Source of the DNA: an uncultured Actinomyces sp.
GTDB lineage: Bacteria > Actinomycetota > Actinomycetes > Actinomycetales > Actinomycetaceae
DNA length: 12,260 bases
Assembly (NCBI GenBank): GCA_902773415.1
Contig: CACYEE010000110.1
Location: 1 to 12,260, forward strand
Direction of reading: 5' to 3'
Shown: one piece after another, positions 5,586-12,260 of the stretch
How positions within the stretch are numbered: position 1 is the first letter of the stretch
Layout: each line of letters starts with the position of its first letter
Notes under the pieces: model-generated
Database searches by the model: none
What the model saw: only the letters and a program-made list of their open reading frames with translations
What the model was told of the DNA's origin: nothing
Program-made: the position numbers and the translations under genes

Positions 5586-6034
5586 CGCCTGGCTAAACCA
5601 CGCAGCGGTTGCCTCGCCTCTTGCGGCGACCGGGAATTCGGTGGCTTGTCTCGGGGCGTGGTCGTGAATTTGGAAATGCGCGGCTTTCTCGTGTTCGCCG
5701 CGGGCGCGGGGCGTGAACGCGGCGGTCTTGCCTGCGCGTCCCGGTCGGTTTCGGGCGCTGCGGCCGGAGACACGTCTCGTGCCGGGCAAGGGAGGTCGAA
5801 CTGGCGGAGGCGTAGCCGCAGGCGCAAGGCGTCGCATCCGCCGTGCGCAAAGCGTGTTCGCCCAAGTCGAGATTCGCGCGTCGGCATGCCGCGTACAGCC
5901 CCCTCGCAAGTGCGGCGCGTTCGGTGCCGGGCAACTGGACACGTGGCAGCGATTTGCGAGCACACGTCATAAGCGGCCCGAAAAGACGCCAAAACATGGC
6001 GAATGCGCGCAAATCTCCCGGATTCGCCCACCGC
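5586..6034. other. 449-bp region without a recognised gene
   Basis: The gap between the ends of the membrane protein gene (+) and the msrAB gene (-). Open frames on both strands give Arg/Pro/Ala-rich translations typical of random high-GC DNA and lack ribosome sites. No tRNA, repeat copy or promoter was recognised. A weak terminator for msrAB lies near the right end. Confidence 0.55.
5981..6001 (-). terminator. Weak intrinsic terminator after msrAB
   Basis: On the minus strand a 5-bp stem (CGCCA/TGGCG, loop TGTTT) is followed directly by TCTTTT. It lies 34 nt past the msrAB stop. The stem is short, but the T-rich tail is rare in this GC-rich DNA and the position is right. Confidence 0.4.
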
Positions 6035-7003
6035 TCAGCACATGCCTTTCAGGTCTCCGTAGCCGCGCTCGTCCATGTCCTCGTAGGGCACGAAGTCGAT
6101 GGAAGCCGAGTCGATGCAATAGCGCAGCCCGCCCGCCTCGACCGGGCCGTCGACGAACACGTGCCCCAGATGCGTGGCGCCCACGCGGGACCTGATCTCG
6201 GTGCGCCGGCGCCCGGGAATGGAACGGTCGTCGCGCTCGACGATCGTCTCCCAGTCCATCGGTCTGGTGAAGCTCGGCCATCCGCAGCCCGAATCGAACT
6301 TGTCCGCCGAAGAGAACAACGGTTCGCCCGTCACCTTGTCCACGTAGATGCCGCGCTCGCGGTGGTCCCAGTATTCGCCGGTGAAGGGCGCCTCGGTGCC
6401 TTCCTCCTGGGTGATATGCCATTCGGCGATCGAGAGCTTCTCGCGCAGCTCGGCGTCCGTGGGCCGCGAGTACTTCGCAGGGTCGATGCTGGCCGTTTCA
6501 AGCCCGTCGAGGGCGAGGGTGGCGAGGTTGCGGAAATCAACGTGGCAGTAACCGCCGGGATTCTTCTCGAGGTAGTCCTGATGGCAGTCCTCGGCCTCGA
6601 AGAAGTTTTCAAGCCTGCGGACCTCGGTGGCGACCGGCTCGGCGTACTTGCGCTGTTCGCGCGCCACCGCATCCTCGATCTCGGGAAGGTCGGCGGCATC
6701 GGTCCAGTAGATGCCGGTACGGTACTGGCTGCCACGGTCGCCTCCCTGCCCGCCTGCGTCCATCGGGTCGATGATGCGGAAAAACTGGGCGATGAGCGTG
6801 GAAAGCGATACCCGTTCGGGGTCGTATTCGACGCGCACGGCCTCGGCCGCGCCGGTTCGCCCGGAACATACCTGTTCGTAGCTGGGCGCCTCGGCGGTCG
6901 AGTTCGCATACCCGCTCGCCGTCGCCACAACGCCCGGAATGCGCGAGAAGTAGGCGTCCACGCCCCAGAAGCAGCCGCCTGCCAGATGAATCGTCTTGGT
7001 CAT
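6035..7003 (-). CDS. msrAB: Fused peptide-methionine sulfoxide reductase MsrA/MsrB
   Basis: Two-domain repair enzyme (322 aa) that reduces both S- and R-epimers of methionine sulfoxide in proteins. MsrA domain, about 1-160: catalytic GGCFWG with Cys11, YEQVCSG with Cys46, and KNPGGYCHVDF near 147-157. MsrB domain, about 190-310: GEPLFSSADKFDSGCGWPSF holding the resolving Cys240, GHVF.DGP, and RYCIDSASIDFVP with catalytic Cys296. MsrA-then-MsrB order is common in bacterial fusions. Two usually conserved positions differ: the MsrA motif TGHAE is TGAAE (His replaced by Ala52, while Glu54 is kept), and RYCIN is RYCID. There is no signal peptide or anchor, so it is cytoplasmic, unlike secreted Msr fusions. 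ATG 7003 has only a modest AGGA site at 7011-7014. It appears monocistronic, separated by 286 nt from the permease gene upstream. Confidence 0.95.
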   Translation of the reverse strand: MTKTIHLAGGCFWGVDAYFSRIPGVVATASGYANSTAEAPSYEQVCSGRTGAAEAVRVEYDPERVSLSTLIAQFFRIIDPMDAGGQGGDRGSQYRTGIYWTDAADLPEIEDAVAREQRKYAEPVATEVRRLENFFEAEDCHQDYLEKNPGGYCHVDFRNLATLALDGLETASIDPAKYSRPTDAELREKLSIAEWHITQEEGTEAPFTGEYWDHRERGIYVDKVTGEPLFSSADKFDSGCGWPSFTRPMDWETIVERDDRSIPGRRRTEIRSRVGATHLGHVFVDGPVEAGGLRYCIDSASIDFVPYEDMDERGYGDLKGMC

Positions 7004-7257
7004 GGGGCCATCCTAGGGCGCTCGGCGGCGGGCCGCGAGGCGTTCAGCCGTCGGCGTCCCGAACGCGGCGCGCCATGCTTGCGCGGGCGGCGGACTGGCC
7101 TGCCGGAGGGCCGGGGCGCGCACAACCAGGAGCGTATGCGATGTCTTGACGGTTTCATGTGCAAGATTGTTGTTTTCGCGCCGGGTTGTGCGGTTGTGCG
7201 TGCTGCTGCCGTCATGCGGTGCGTGCCGGTGGCGGCACGATTGCGCCTCGCGGCCCA

Positions 7258-7286
7258 GTCGATGGCGGCAAGCCTTCGCCATCGAC
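7258..7286 (-). terminator. Hairpin just after the permease gene
   Basis: Perfect 10-bp arms GTCGATGGCG (7258-7267) and CGCCATCGAC (7277-7286) around a 9-nt loop, starting 3 nt past the permease stop on the minus strand. No T-tract follows, so it may be a Rho-type end or an RNA-stabilising stem rather than an intrinsic terminator. Confidence 0.4.
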
Positions 7287-7289
7287 GGC

Positions 7290-8057
7290 CTAGTCCATGA
7301 CGATGTCCCACACCGTGCGTGCGAAGAAAACGCACAGAACGATGATGACCATCGGCTTGGCGGCCTTCGCCCCGCCCTTGTCGAAGAGCACGGCGCCCAG
7401 ATAGTTGCCGGCGATTCCGAACAGGCCAGCCGTGATGCCGAGGCCCAGAATCACCTTCCCGGCGCTCAGCATCACCACGAGCGCGGAGACGTTCGTCGCA
7501 AGGTTGACGGCCTTGGAGATTCCGTTCGCCTCGCGCAGCGGCATCCGCGCCAGGCCGGTCAACGCCAAAATGAGAAACGTGCCGGTACCCGGCCCGTAGA
7601 AGCCGTCCCACGCGCCGATGATTGCCGCCGCGGCGCATCCGATCGCCAGCGTCGCCCCGCGCGAACGCCCGTCGCCCTCCTCGCGCTCGAAGGCCTTCGT
7701 GCGGTAGACGTAAATGGCCGTCAGAGGCAGGGCCGCGAGCAGGATGTAGGTGAAGATGTCGGGGGAGAGAAGCAGCGCCAGGCGCGCCCCGCCCGCCGAA
7801 GCCGCGAGCGCGACAACCACGAAAATCGCGGCCTGCCTCCACGGAATGTAGCCGAGCTTCGCAAAGCGCGCCACCGTCACCGAGGTGCCCATGAGGGAGG
7901 ATATCTTGTTCGTGCCGATGGCGTTGTGGGGCGGCAGGCCCGCAATGAGGTAAGCGGGCAGGGAAATGAGGCCTCCGCCGCCGGCCACGGCGTCGACGAA
8001 GCCTCCAAGGGCGACGAGGGGGCAGACGACGAGGAAAGTCGCGAGCGTCAGTTCCAT
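7290..8057 (-). CDS. TauE/SafE (UPF0721) family membrane permease
   Basis: Integral membrane protein (255 aa) of the sulfite exporter TauE/SafE family, whose members are linked to export of sulfite, sulfoacetate or other small anions; substrate unknown here. The N-terminal signature GFVDAVAGGGGLISLP at residues 19-34 is followed by HNAIGTNKISS. The family's internal repeat is visible in the second half as GAWDGFYGPGTGTF and ANGISKAVNL. About eight hydrophobic helices span the protein, with one Arg/Glu-rich loop (TKAFEREEGDGRSRG) mid-way. ATG 8057 lies 10 nt after the stop of the threonine aldolase gene, so the two are almost certainly one operon with coupled translation; the ribosome site is weak (AGGCAGG). 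A longer open frame upstream only overlaps the aldolase gene and is discarded. Confidence 0.9.
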   Translation of the reverse strand: MELTLATFLVVCPLVALGGFVDAVAGGGGLISLPAYLIAGLPPHNAIGTNKISSLMGTSVTVARFAKLGYIPWRQAAIFVVVALAASAGGARLALLLSPDIFTYILLAALPLTAIYVYRTKAFEREEGDGRSRGATLAIGCAAAAIIGAWDGFYGPGTGTFLILALTGLARMPLREANGISKAVNLATNVSALVVMLSAGKVILGLGITAGLFGIAGNYLGAVLFDKGGAKAAKPMVIIVLCVFFARTVWDIVMD

Positions 8058-8067
8058 GCGTGCCTGC

Positions 8068-9156
8068 CTATGCTTTCGCGATTTCGGGAAGGTCGGCAAG
8101 AAGCGCGTCGACCTCGGCCTGCGTCGTCGCCCACGAAGTGCACAGCCGCGCAACGGTCCGCGGCTCGCCGTCCGGCCCCGGCTCGCCCGGACCCCATTCC
8201 TGGTAGGCGTAACGCGCCCCGAGCGCCGCAAGCTGGGAGGCGGTGAAGAGGGCGAACTGCTGGTTCGTCGGGCTCTCGCTCCACGCTTCGATGCCGGCGT
8301 CGGCCAGGCCGCGCCGAATCCGCAGCGCCTGGGCCACCGCCTCGCGTCCGATCTCGAAATACAGGCAACCGTTGCCGGAGCCGGGGCGGGGCTCGAAGAG
8401 CGTGGCGAACTGGAGGCCCAGCAGCCAGCCCTTGGCCAGCATCGCATTGTTCTGCTTCAGCGACGAGCGGTAATGGGCGGCAAGATGCGGGTTCGTCACC
8501 ACCACGGCCTCGCCGAACAAGGCGCCGCATTTGGTGCCGCCGATCGTGAACGTGTCGGCTGCGGCGGCGATGTCGGCCAGCGTCGCGTCCGCCTGGGGCG
8601 CGCCGAGCCCGTAGGCCATGCGCGCCCCGTCGATATGGAGGTAGAGGCCGTGGGCGTCGCAGGCTTCGCGCAGCTCGGCCAGTTCGGTGCGCGAATAGAG
8701 CATTCCGTTCTCGGTGGGGAAAGAGACGGAGACCATGCGCGGGCGCGTCACGTGCTCGGGCACCGGCGAGGTTTCCCAGGCGCGGGCCGCCTCGCGCACC
8801 TGGCTGGAGCGAATCTTTCCGTCGGGCGCGGCCAGGGCCTCGATCTTGTGGCCGGCATGTTCGGCGGCTCCGGTCTCGTGGACGTGGATATGGGCGGTTT
8901 CGGGGGCGAGCACCGATTCCCACGGGCGCAGGATATGGGAAATGGCGACGACGTTGGCCGGCGTGCCTCCCGTCGCGAAATGGACTGTCGCGTCCGGCGC
9001 GGCGCAGGCGGCGCGAATGAGGCGGGATGCCTCCTCGCACCATTCGTCGGTCCCGTAGCCCGGATAGGCTTCGCGGTTCGTACGCGAGAGGGCGTCGAGA
9101 ATGGCGGAGTGCGCTCCGCGCGAATAGTCGTTGTTGAAGCGGATGAGGGGTGCCAC
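8068..9156 (-). CDS. Low-specificity L-threonine aldolase family PLP enzyme
   Basis: PLP-dependent fold-type I enzyme (362 aa) of the threonine aldolase/beta-eliminating lyase family, which cleaves L-threonine or L-allo-threonine to glycine and acetaldehyde. Visible motifs: AYPGYGTDEW (30-39), FATGGTPANV (60-69) forming part of the cofactor pocket, HVHETGAAE (91-99), HIDGARMAYGL (174-184) with the PLP-contacting Asp176 and Arg179, and IGGTKCGALFGEA (205-217) with the Schiff-base Lys209. It resembles the Pseudomonas-type low-specificity aldolases more than E. coli LtaE. The start is GTG 9156, with AAGGAG 5 nt upstream; the open frame before it is non-coding in character. First gene of an operon with the TauE-like permease. 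A TACAAT -10 box lies about 31 nt upstream. Confidence 0.93.
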   Translation of the reverse strand: MAPLIRFNNDYSRGAHSAILDALSRTNREAYPGYGTDEWCEEASRLIRAACAAPDATVHFATGGTPANVVAISHILRPWESVLAPETAHIHVHETGAAEHAGHKIEALAAPDGKIRSSQVREAARAWETSPVPEHVTRPRMVSVSFPTENGMLYSRTELAELREACDAHGLYLHIDGARMAYGLGAPQADATLADIAAAADTFTIGGTKCGALFGEAVVVTNPHLAAHYRSSLKQNNAMLAKGWLLGLQFATLFEPRPGSGNGCLYFEIGREAVAQALRIRRGLADAGIEAWSESPTNQQFALFTASQLAALGARYAYQEWGPGEPGPDGEPRTVARLCTSWATTQAEVDALLADLPEIAKA

Positions 9157-9161
9157 GAGGT

Positions 9162-9167
9162 CTCCTT
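9162..9167 (-). promoter_or_regulatory. Ribosome binding site setting the aldolase GTG start
   Basis: AAGGAG on the minus strand, 5 nt before GTG 9156. No ATG in this frame has a comparable site, so GTG is the likely start. Confidence 0.75.
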
Positions 9168-9186
9168 CGGCTCGGCGACGGCTCCG

Positions 9187-9192
9187 ATTGTA
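9187..9192 (-). promoter_or_regulatory. Possible -10 box of the aldolase-permease operon
   Basis: TACAAT on the minus strand, the same hexamer as at the bile salt hydrolase gene, about 31 nt before the GTG start. The expected -35 position is GC-rich and has no recognisable box. Confidence 0.35.
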
Positions 9193-9408
9193 CGCGGTGC
9201 GGGCATGGGACGCGGGGTGCGTGGCGACGAAGCGGGTGCCGACGGCGTGGTCGGGGGTGGCTCGGGCGTGTTGCGACGGCGTGGGCGTCGCGGGTGTGCG
9301 CGTGAACGGCGGGGCTGTCTCGTCGGATGCCTGAACTCGGATGGCTCCGGATTCGGCCCGGTGTTCCGATTCCCGGCCCAGACGTTCGTGCAGGTCGGAA
9401 GGTCGAGT

Positions 9409-9445
9409 GTCGCAAAGGGGACTCTCCCCTTTCCGACAAGCGGAA
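9409..9445. repeat. GGGGAC/GTCCCC palindromic repeat, copy D
   Basis: Hairpin with 13-position arms (9409-9421 and 9425-9437) carrying one C/C mismatch and a 3-nt loop; the core is AAAGGGGA-CTC-TCCCCTTT. Positions 9426-9445 are identical to 37-56 in copy A, including CGACAAGCGGAA beyond the hairpin. So the conserved unit extends past the palindrome. It lies upstream of the aldo/keto reductase pair, as copy A lies upstream of crcB. Confidence 0.75.
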
Positions 9446-9603
9446 AGTTTGCGCGAGGGGCGCGGGCATGGCCCGGGCTGGCCGGACGGCACCGATCTGC
9501 GGGCGTCTGCGCGGGCCACAGTGAATTTCCACGTCGTAGAACAAAAGGCGTATCGTCAGCGGTGCCGCGTGGAATAATGCGTCTCGACACATTCGCGGAC
9601 ATG

Positions 9604-9609
9604 AAGGAG
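9604..9609 (+). promoter_or_regulatory. Ribosome binding site setting a GTG start
   Basis: AAGGAG lies 6 nt before GTG 9616. The nearby in-frame ATGs at 9577 and 9601 have no good site, and the ATG at 9601 directly abuts this one, so GTG is preferred. Confidence 0.65.
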
Positions 9610-9615
9610 CCGAAC

Positions 9616-10476
9616 GTGAACAGCCTGACCGATACCTACACCCTTGCCGGCGGCGTGGAAATTCCCTGCGTCGGATTCGGCACCTGGCAGACCCCCGACG
9701 GCGACGTCGCCATTGAATCGGTGCGCACGGCCATCGAGGCTGGCTACCGCCATATCGACACCGCGTCGATCTACAAGAACGAGACGGGCGTGGGCGAAGG
9801 CGTGCGCCAGGGCCTCGCCGCCGCGGGCCTGGCCCGCGAGGACGTCTTCGTCACGTCGAAACTGTGGAATACCGAGCGCGGCTACGACAGCGCGCTCGCC
9901 GCCTTCGACGCCACCAGGGAGCGCCTCGGCCTCGACTACCTCGACCTTTACCTCATCCACTGGCCCGCCGCTGCGCACCAGCACGAGAACTGGCGCGAGC
10001 TCAACGCCGACACGTGGCGGGCCTTCGAGAAGCTGCATGCCGACGGGCGCGTGCGCGCCATCGGCATTTCCAACTTCAAGCCCTCCCACCTTCAGGCCCT
10101 GCTCGAAAACGCCAAGGTCGCCCCGATGGTCAATCAGGTCGAGTTCCACCCCGGCTTCCTTCAGGAGGAAACCCGCGAAGCCTGCGCCAAGGCCGGCATC
10201 CTCCTCGAAGCGTGGAGCCCGCTGGGCCAGGGCAAGCTCCTGGGTGACCCGACGATGGTCGAGGTCGCCAAACGTCACGGCGCCACGCCCGCCCAGGTCG
10301 CCATCCGCTGGTGCCTACAGCATGGCGCGCTGCCGCTGCCGAAGTCGGCGACTCCCGAACGCATCGTCTCGAACGCGAACGTGTTCGGCTTCGAGCTGAC
10401 GGGCGAGGACATGGCCGCCATAGATGCCCTGGAGATCGGGCGCATCGGCGGCGATCCCGACTCGGTTCCCTTCTGA
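9616..10476 (+). CDS. Aldo/keto reductase, first of a tandem pair
   Basis: Cytoplasmic NADPH-dependent aldo/keto reductase (286 aa), most like the AKR5 group that includes 2,5-diketo-D-gluconate reductases and general aldehyde reductases. The catalytic tetrad is complete: Asp48 and Tyr53 in HIDTASIYKNE, Lys82 in VTSKLW, His115 in LIHWP. Later motifs are GISNFKPSHL, NQVEFHPGF, EAWSPLGQGKLL and LPKSATPERI; the last binds the adenosine 2'-phosphate of NADPH. It ends in GRIGGDPDSVPF, a usual AKR5-type tail. GTG 9616 is chosen on its ribosome site. It is followed after 37 nt by a paralogue, so the two are probably co-transcribed. The physiological substrate cannot be read from sequence. Confidence 0.93.
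   Translation: MNSLTDTYTLAGGVEIPCVGFGTWQTPDGDVAIESVRTAIEAGYRHIDTASIYKNETGVGEGVRQGLAAAGLAREDVFVTSKLWNTERGYDSALAAFDATRERLGLDYLDLYLIHWPAAAHQHENWRELNADTWRAFEKLHADGRVRAIGISNFKPSHLQALLENAKVAPMVNQVEFHPGFLQEETREACAKAGILLEAWSPLGQGKLLGDPTMVEVAKRHGATPAQVAIRWCLQHGALPLPKSATPERIVSNANVFGFELTGEDMAAIDALEIGRIGGDPDSVPF
9754..9808 (+). repeat. 55-bp block identical to 10700-10754
   Basis: Encodes the active-site region IDTASIYKNETGVGEGVR of the first reductase and is base-for-base identical to the same region of the second, including synonymous positions. Further identical blocks of about 32 bp (from 9822) and 28 bp (around 10206) recur in the second gene. Confidence 0.8.
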
Positions 10477-10513
10477 TCGGCAGGGCCTTGCGCCGAAACA
10501 AGGGAGGGCAGAC

Positions 10514-11419
10514 ATGGAATTCATGGAACACCCGTCGAAACCGAAGGTCGTGGCCGACATCGCGCAGGCCCGCACCGCCGATGCGACGGTGAAACTCGCC
10601 AACGGCGTCGAAATGCCGGTGCTCGGCTATGGCACGTGCCTCGTGCGCGAAGGCGTGGCCGAAGCCGTCGCCGCCGCAATCGGCGCGGGCTACCGGCACA
10701 TCGACACCGCGTCGATCTACAAGAACGAGACGGGCGTGGGCGAAGGCGTGCGCCGGGGCCTGGCCGAGGCGGGCCTGGCCCGCGAGGACGTCTTCGTCAC
10801 CTCGAAGCTGTGGAAGTCCGGGCGCGGATACCGCCAGGCCCGCGAGGAATTCGAGGCGACAATGGAACGCCTGGGCCTGGACTATCTCGACCTGTACCTC
10901 GTGCATTGGCCCGTCGTGCCCGTCGAGGCGGAAGACTGGCTCGAACAGAACCTCGCCTCCTGGCACGCCATCGCCGAGCTGTACAGCGTCGGCCGAATCC
11001 GTGCGATCGGGGTGTCCAACCACGGCCCGCATCACCTGGCGATGTTCGAGGATGAGGATGTCTTCCCGATGGTTGACCAGATCGAATTCCATCCGGGCTT
11101 CATGCAGGCCGAAACGCGCGAAGCCTGCGAGGCTCGCGGCGTCGTCGTCGAAGCGTGGAGCCCGCTGGGCCAGGGAAGGATGCTGGGAGACCGGCGAATC
11201 GTCGAGGTGGCCAAGCGGCTTGGAAAATCCCCGGCGCAGATCGTCCTGCGCTGGTGCCTCCAGCATGGGGCGGTGCCGCTGCCGAAGTCTTCGACGCCGG
11301 AGCGCATGGCGGAAAACGCCGACGTTTTCGGCTTCGAGCTGTCCGGGCAGGACATGGCGCTTGTCGACGCCGCGGGCTGTGGCCGCATCGGCGGCGACCC
11401 CGACATGGCTCCGCCCTAG
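10514..11419 (+). CDS. Aldo/keto reductase, second of a tandem pair
   Basis: Paralogue of the preceding gene (301 aa), also an AKR5-like NADPH-dependent reductase. Catalytic residues are Asp64 and Tyr69 (HIDTASIYKNE), Lys98 (VTSKLW) and His131 (LVHWP). NADPH-site motif LPKSSTPERM and tail GRIGGDPDMAPP are kept. Differences from the first copy: an extra ~20 residues at the N-terminus, GTCLVREG in place of GTWQTPDG next to the substrate pocket, and GVSNHGPHHL in place of GISNFKPSHL. These suggest different substrate preference. ATG 10514 has AGGGAGG at 10501-10507, 6 nt upstream; ATG 10523 is a weaker option. Stop of the first gene lies 37 nt upstream. Confidence 0.93.
   Translation: MEFMEHPSKPKVVADIAQARTADATVKLANGVEMPVLGYGTCLVREGVAEAVAAAIGAGYRHIDTASIYKNETGVGEGVRRGLAEAGLAREDVFVTSKLWKSGRGYRQAREEFEATMERLGLDYLDLYLVHWPVVPVEAEDWLEQNLASWHAIAELYSVGRIRAIGVSNHGPHHLAMFEDEDVFPMVDQIEFHPGFMQAETREACEARGVVVEAWSPLGQGRMLGDRRIVEVAKRLGKSPAQIVLRWCLQHGAVPLPKSSTPERMAENADVFGFELSGQDMALVDAAGCGRIGGDPDMAPP
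10700..10754 (+). repeat. 55-bp block identical to 9754-9808
   Basis: Second copy of the identical active-site block, 946 bp downstream of the first. Identity at synonymous sites implies recent duplication or gene conversion, given that the rest of the two proteins has diverged. Confidence 0.8.
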
Positions 11420-11621
11420 TCTCGCCTCGCGCGTTCTTCGGCAGGCGGGCTCCTGTTGTCGACGGAAGCGGGCTGGCCGATTCGTCGCGCCGGTCGCATG
11501 GCCGGACCGGGCCCCGCGTCGCTCCCGGGCGCGGCAATCTCGCGCGGGACGTTCCCGATTGGGCGCGGGCGGGCCGCAGGTTCGCTACGCTGGGAGAAAC
11601 GCGCGGATTCGAGGAGGAGCC

Positions 11622-12260
11622 ATGTCGGGCGGAACGGGAATCGTCGGAATTGTCGGCGGCATGGGGCCGATGGCGACATGGGATCTGGCCGGCAAGATCA
11701 CGGAGGAGACGCACGCGGCCTCGGACCAGGAGCATGTGCGGGTTCTCGTCGATTCGAATACGAATATCGCGGACCGGACCGCGGCGATTGTCGGCGGCGG
11801 CCCGTCGCCTGTGGATGAGATACGCAATAGCGCGCGTCTGCTTGAGCGGGCTGGCGCGGCGGTGCTTGCGATGCCCTGCAATACCGCGCACTGCTTTCAT
11901 GGGCAGGTTCAGGATTCGGTGTCGATTCCGCTGCTTCACATGCCGCGCCTGACCGCTGCGGAGCTCGGCGGGCGCGGGGTGGCGCGTGCCGCCGTGCTGG
12001 CGACGGACGGTGCCCTCGAAGCGGGCATCTACGCCTCGGCGCTCGAGGAATGCTCGATTCGCCCGGTCTATCCGAATGCGGAAAATCAGGCGATCGTGAT
12101 GGACATGATCTACGGGCATGTGAAGGCCGGCCGGCTCGATTTTTCCCGGCTTCCTGTCGAGCGGGTCCTGGCCGATGTCAAGGAGCAGGGGGCGGAGGTT
12201 CTTGTTCTCGGCTGCACCGAGCTTCCGGTGGCTTTCGCGGCGTTGGGGCGGATTGAGGGA
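11622..12260 (+). CDS. Aspartate/glutamate racemase family protein, 3' end outside window
   Basis: Cofactor-independent amino acid racemase family, two-cysteine type. The first 213 residues are visible and the frame is still open at the window edge; complete members are about 225-250 aa. The N-terminus IVGIVGGMGPMAT (7-19) is the usual first strand and loop; DSNTNIADRT (44-53) is the substrate-phosphate-like loop of the family. The two catalytic cysteines are Cys86 in MPCNTAH and Cys198 in LGCTELP. ATG 11622 has AGGAGG at 11612-11617, 4 nt upstream. Members typically interconvert L- and D-aspartate or glutamate for the cell wall or D-amino acid metabolism; exact substrate cannot be assigned. 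Codons use slightly more T at third positions than the preceding reductases. A 202-nt gap separates it from them; TACGCT at 11586-11591 is a weak -10 candidate. Confidence 0.92.
   Translation, partial: MSGGTGIVGIVGGMGPMATWDLAGKITEETHAASDQEHVRVLVDSNTNIADRTAAIVGGGPSPVDEIRNSARLLERAGAAVLAMPCNTAHCFHGQVQDSVSIPLLHMPRLTAAELGGRGVARAAVLATDGALEAGIYASALEECSIRPVYPNAENQAIVMDMIYGHVKAGRLDFSRLPVERVLADVKEQGAEVLVLGCTELPVAFAALGRIEG

Larger units (their letters stand above)
9157..9615. other. 459-bp divergent intergenic region
   Basis: Separates the threonine aldolase gene (-) from the aldo/keto reductases (+). It contains the aldolase ribosome site and -10 box at the left, repeat copy D in the middle, and presumably the reductase promoter at the right (TATCGT at 9551-9556 is a weak -10 candidate). 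No gene is supported within it. Confidence 0.55.

Noticed and set aside
5459..6031. Minus-strand frame in the gap after the membrane protein gene
   Set aside because: It overlaps the membrane protein gene end, is Arg/Pro/Ala-rich, has no ribosome site and no recognisable motif.
10130..11266. Long minus-strand open frame opposite the second aldo/keto reductase
   Set aside because: It mirrors a clearly coding gene and similar frames occur opposite the first copy, as expected from shared sequence; no ribosome site or motif supports it.

Overview
This is a high-GC stretch (roughly two thirds G+C by eye) with compact genes, strong AAGGAG-type ribosome binding sites and two GTG starts. It looks chromosomal and fits a gut-associated Actinomycetota. 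The best organism clue is a bile salt hydrolase that closely resembles, from memory, the Bifidobacterium enzyme. GC level and dispersed GGGGAC/GTCCCC palindromes would also suit Coriobacteriia (Eggerthella/Slackia relatives). No marker gene settles the genus.

Layout. (1) 1-1372: a single crcB fluoride channel gene (+), convergent with an idi isopentenyl-diphosphate isomerase gene (-), separated by a gap with two strong inverted repeats. (2) 1486-3854: a bile salt hydrolase gene (-) and a short-chain dehydrogenase gene (-), separated by 635 bp of gene-free DNA full of GGGGAC/GTCCCC inverted repeats. (3) 4132-5585: a vsr mismatch endonuclease gene with no methyltransferase in view, then an unrecognised four-helix membrane protein gene with AT-richer, atypical codon use. 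(4) 6035-7003: a fused msrA-msrB gene (-). (5) 7290-9156: a threonine aldolase gene followed 10 nt later by a TauE/SafE-type permease gene, a clear two-gene operon (-). (6) 9616-11419: two tandem paralogous aldo/keto reductase genes (+), 37 nt apart, sharing a 55-bp identical block. (7) 11622 to the window edge: an aspartate/glutamate racemase family gene (+), cut by the window end.

How they may work together. Most genes are single housekeeping or stress functions: fluoride export, methionine sulfoxide repair, T:G mismatch repair, isoprenoid isomerisation. Bile salt hydrolase plus a neighbouring NAD(P)-dependent dehydrogenase could mean bile acid processing, but the dehydrogenase looks more like gluconate 5-dehydrogenase, so that link is an inference. 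The threonine aldolase (which can release acetaldehyde) lies divergent from two aldo/keto reductases; a functional tie is possible but unproven.

No CRISPR array, transposase, phage gene, rRNA or tRNA was seen. The least ordinary items are the dispersed palindromic repeat family (four sites), the compositionally odd membrane protein beside an apparently orphan vsr, and the duplicated reductases.
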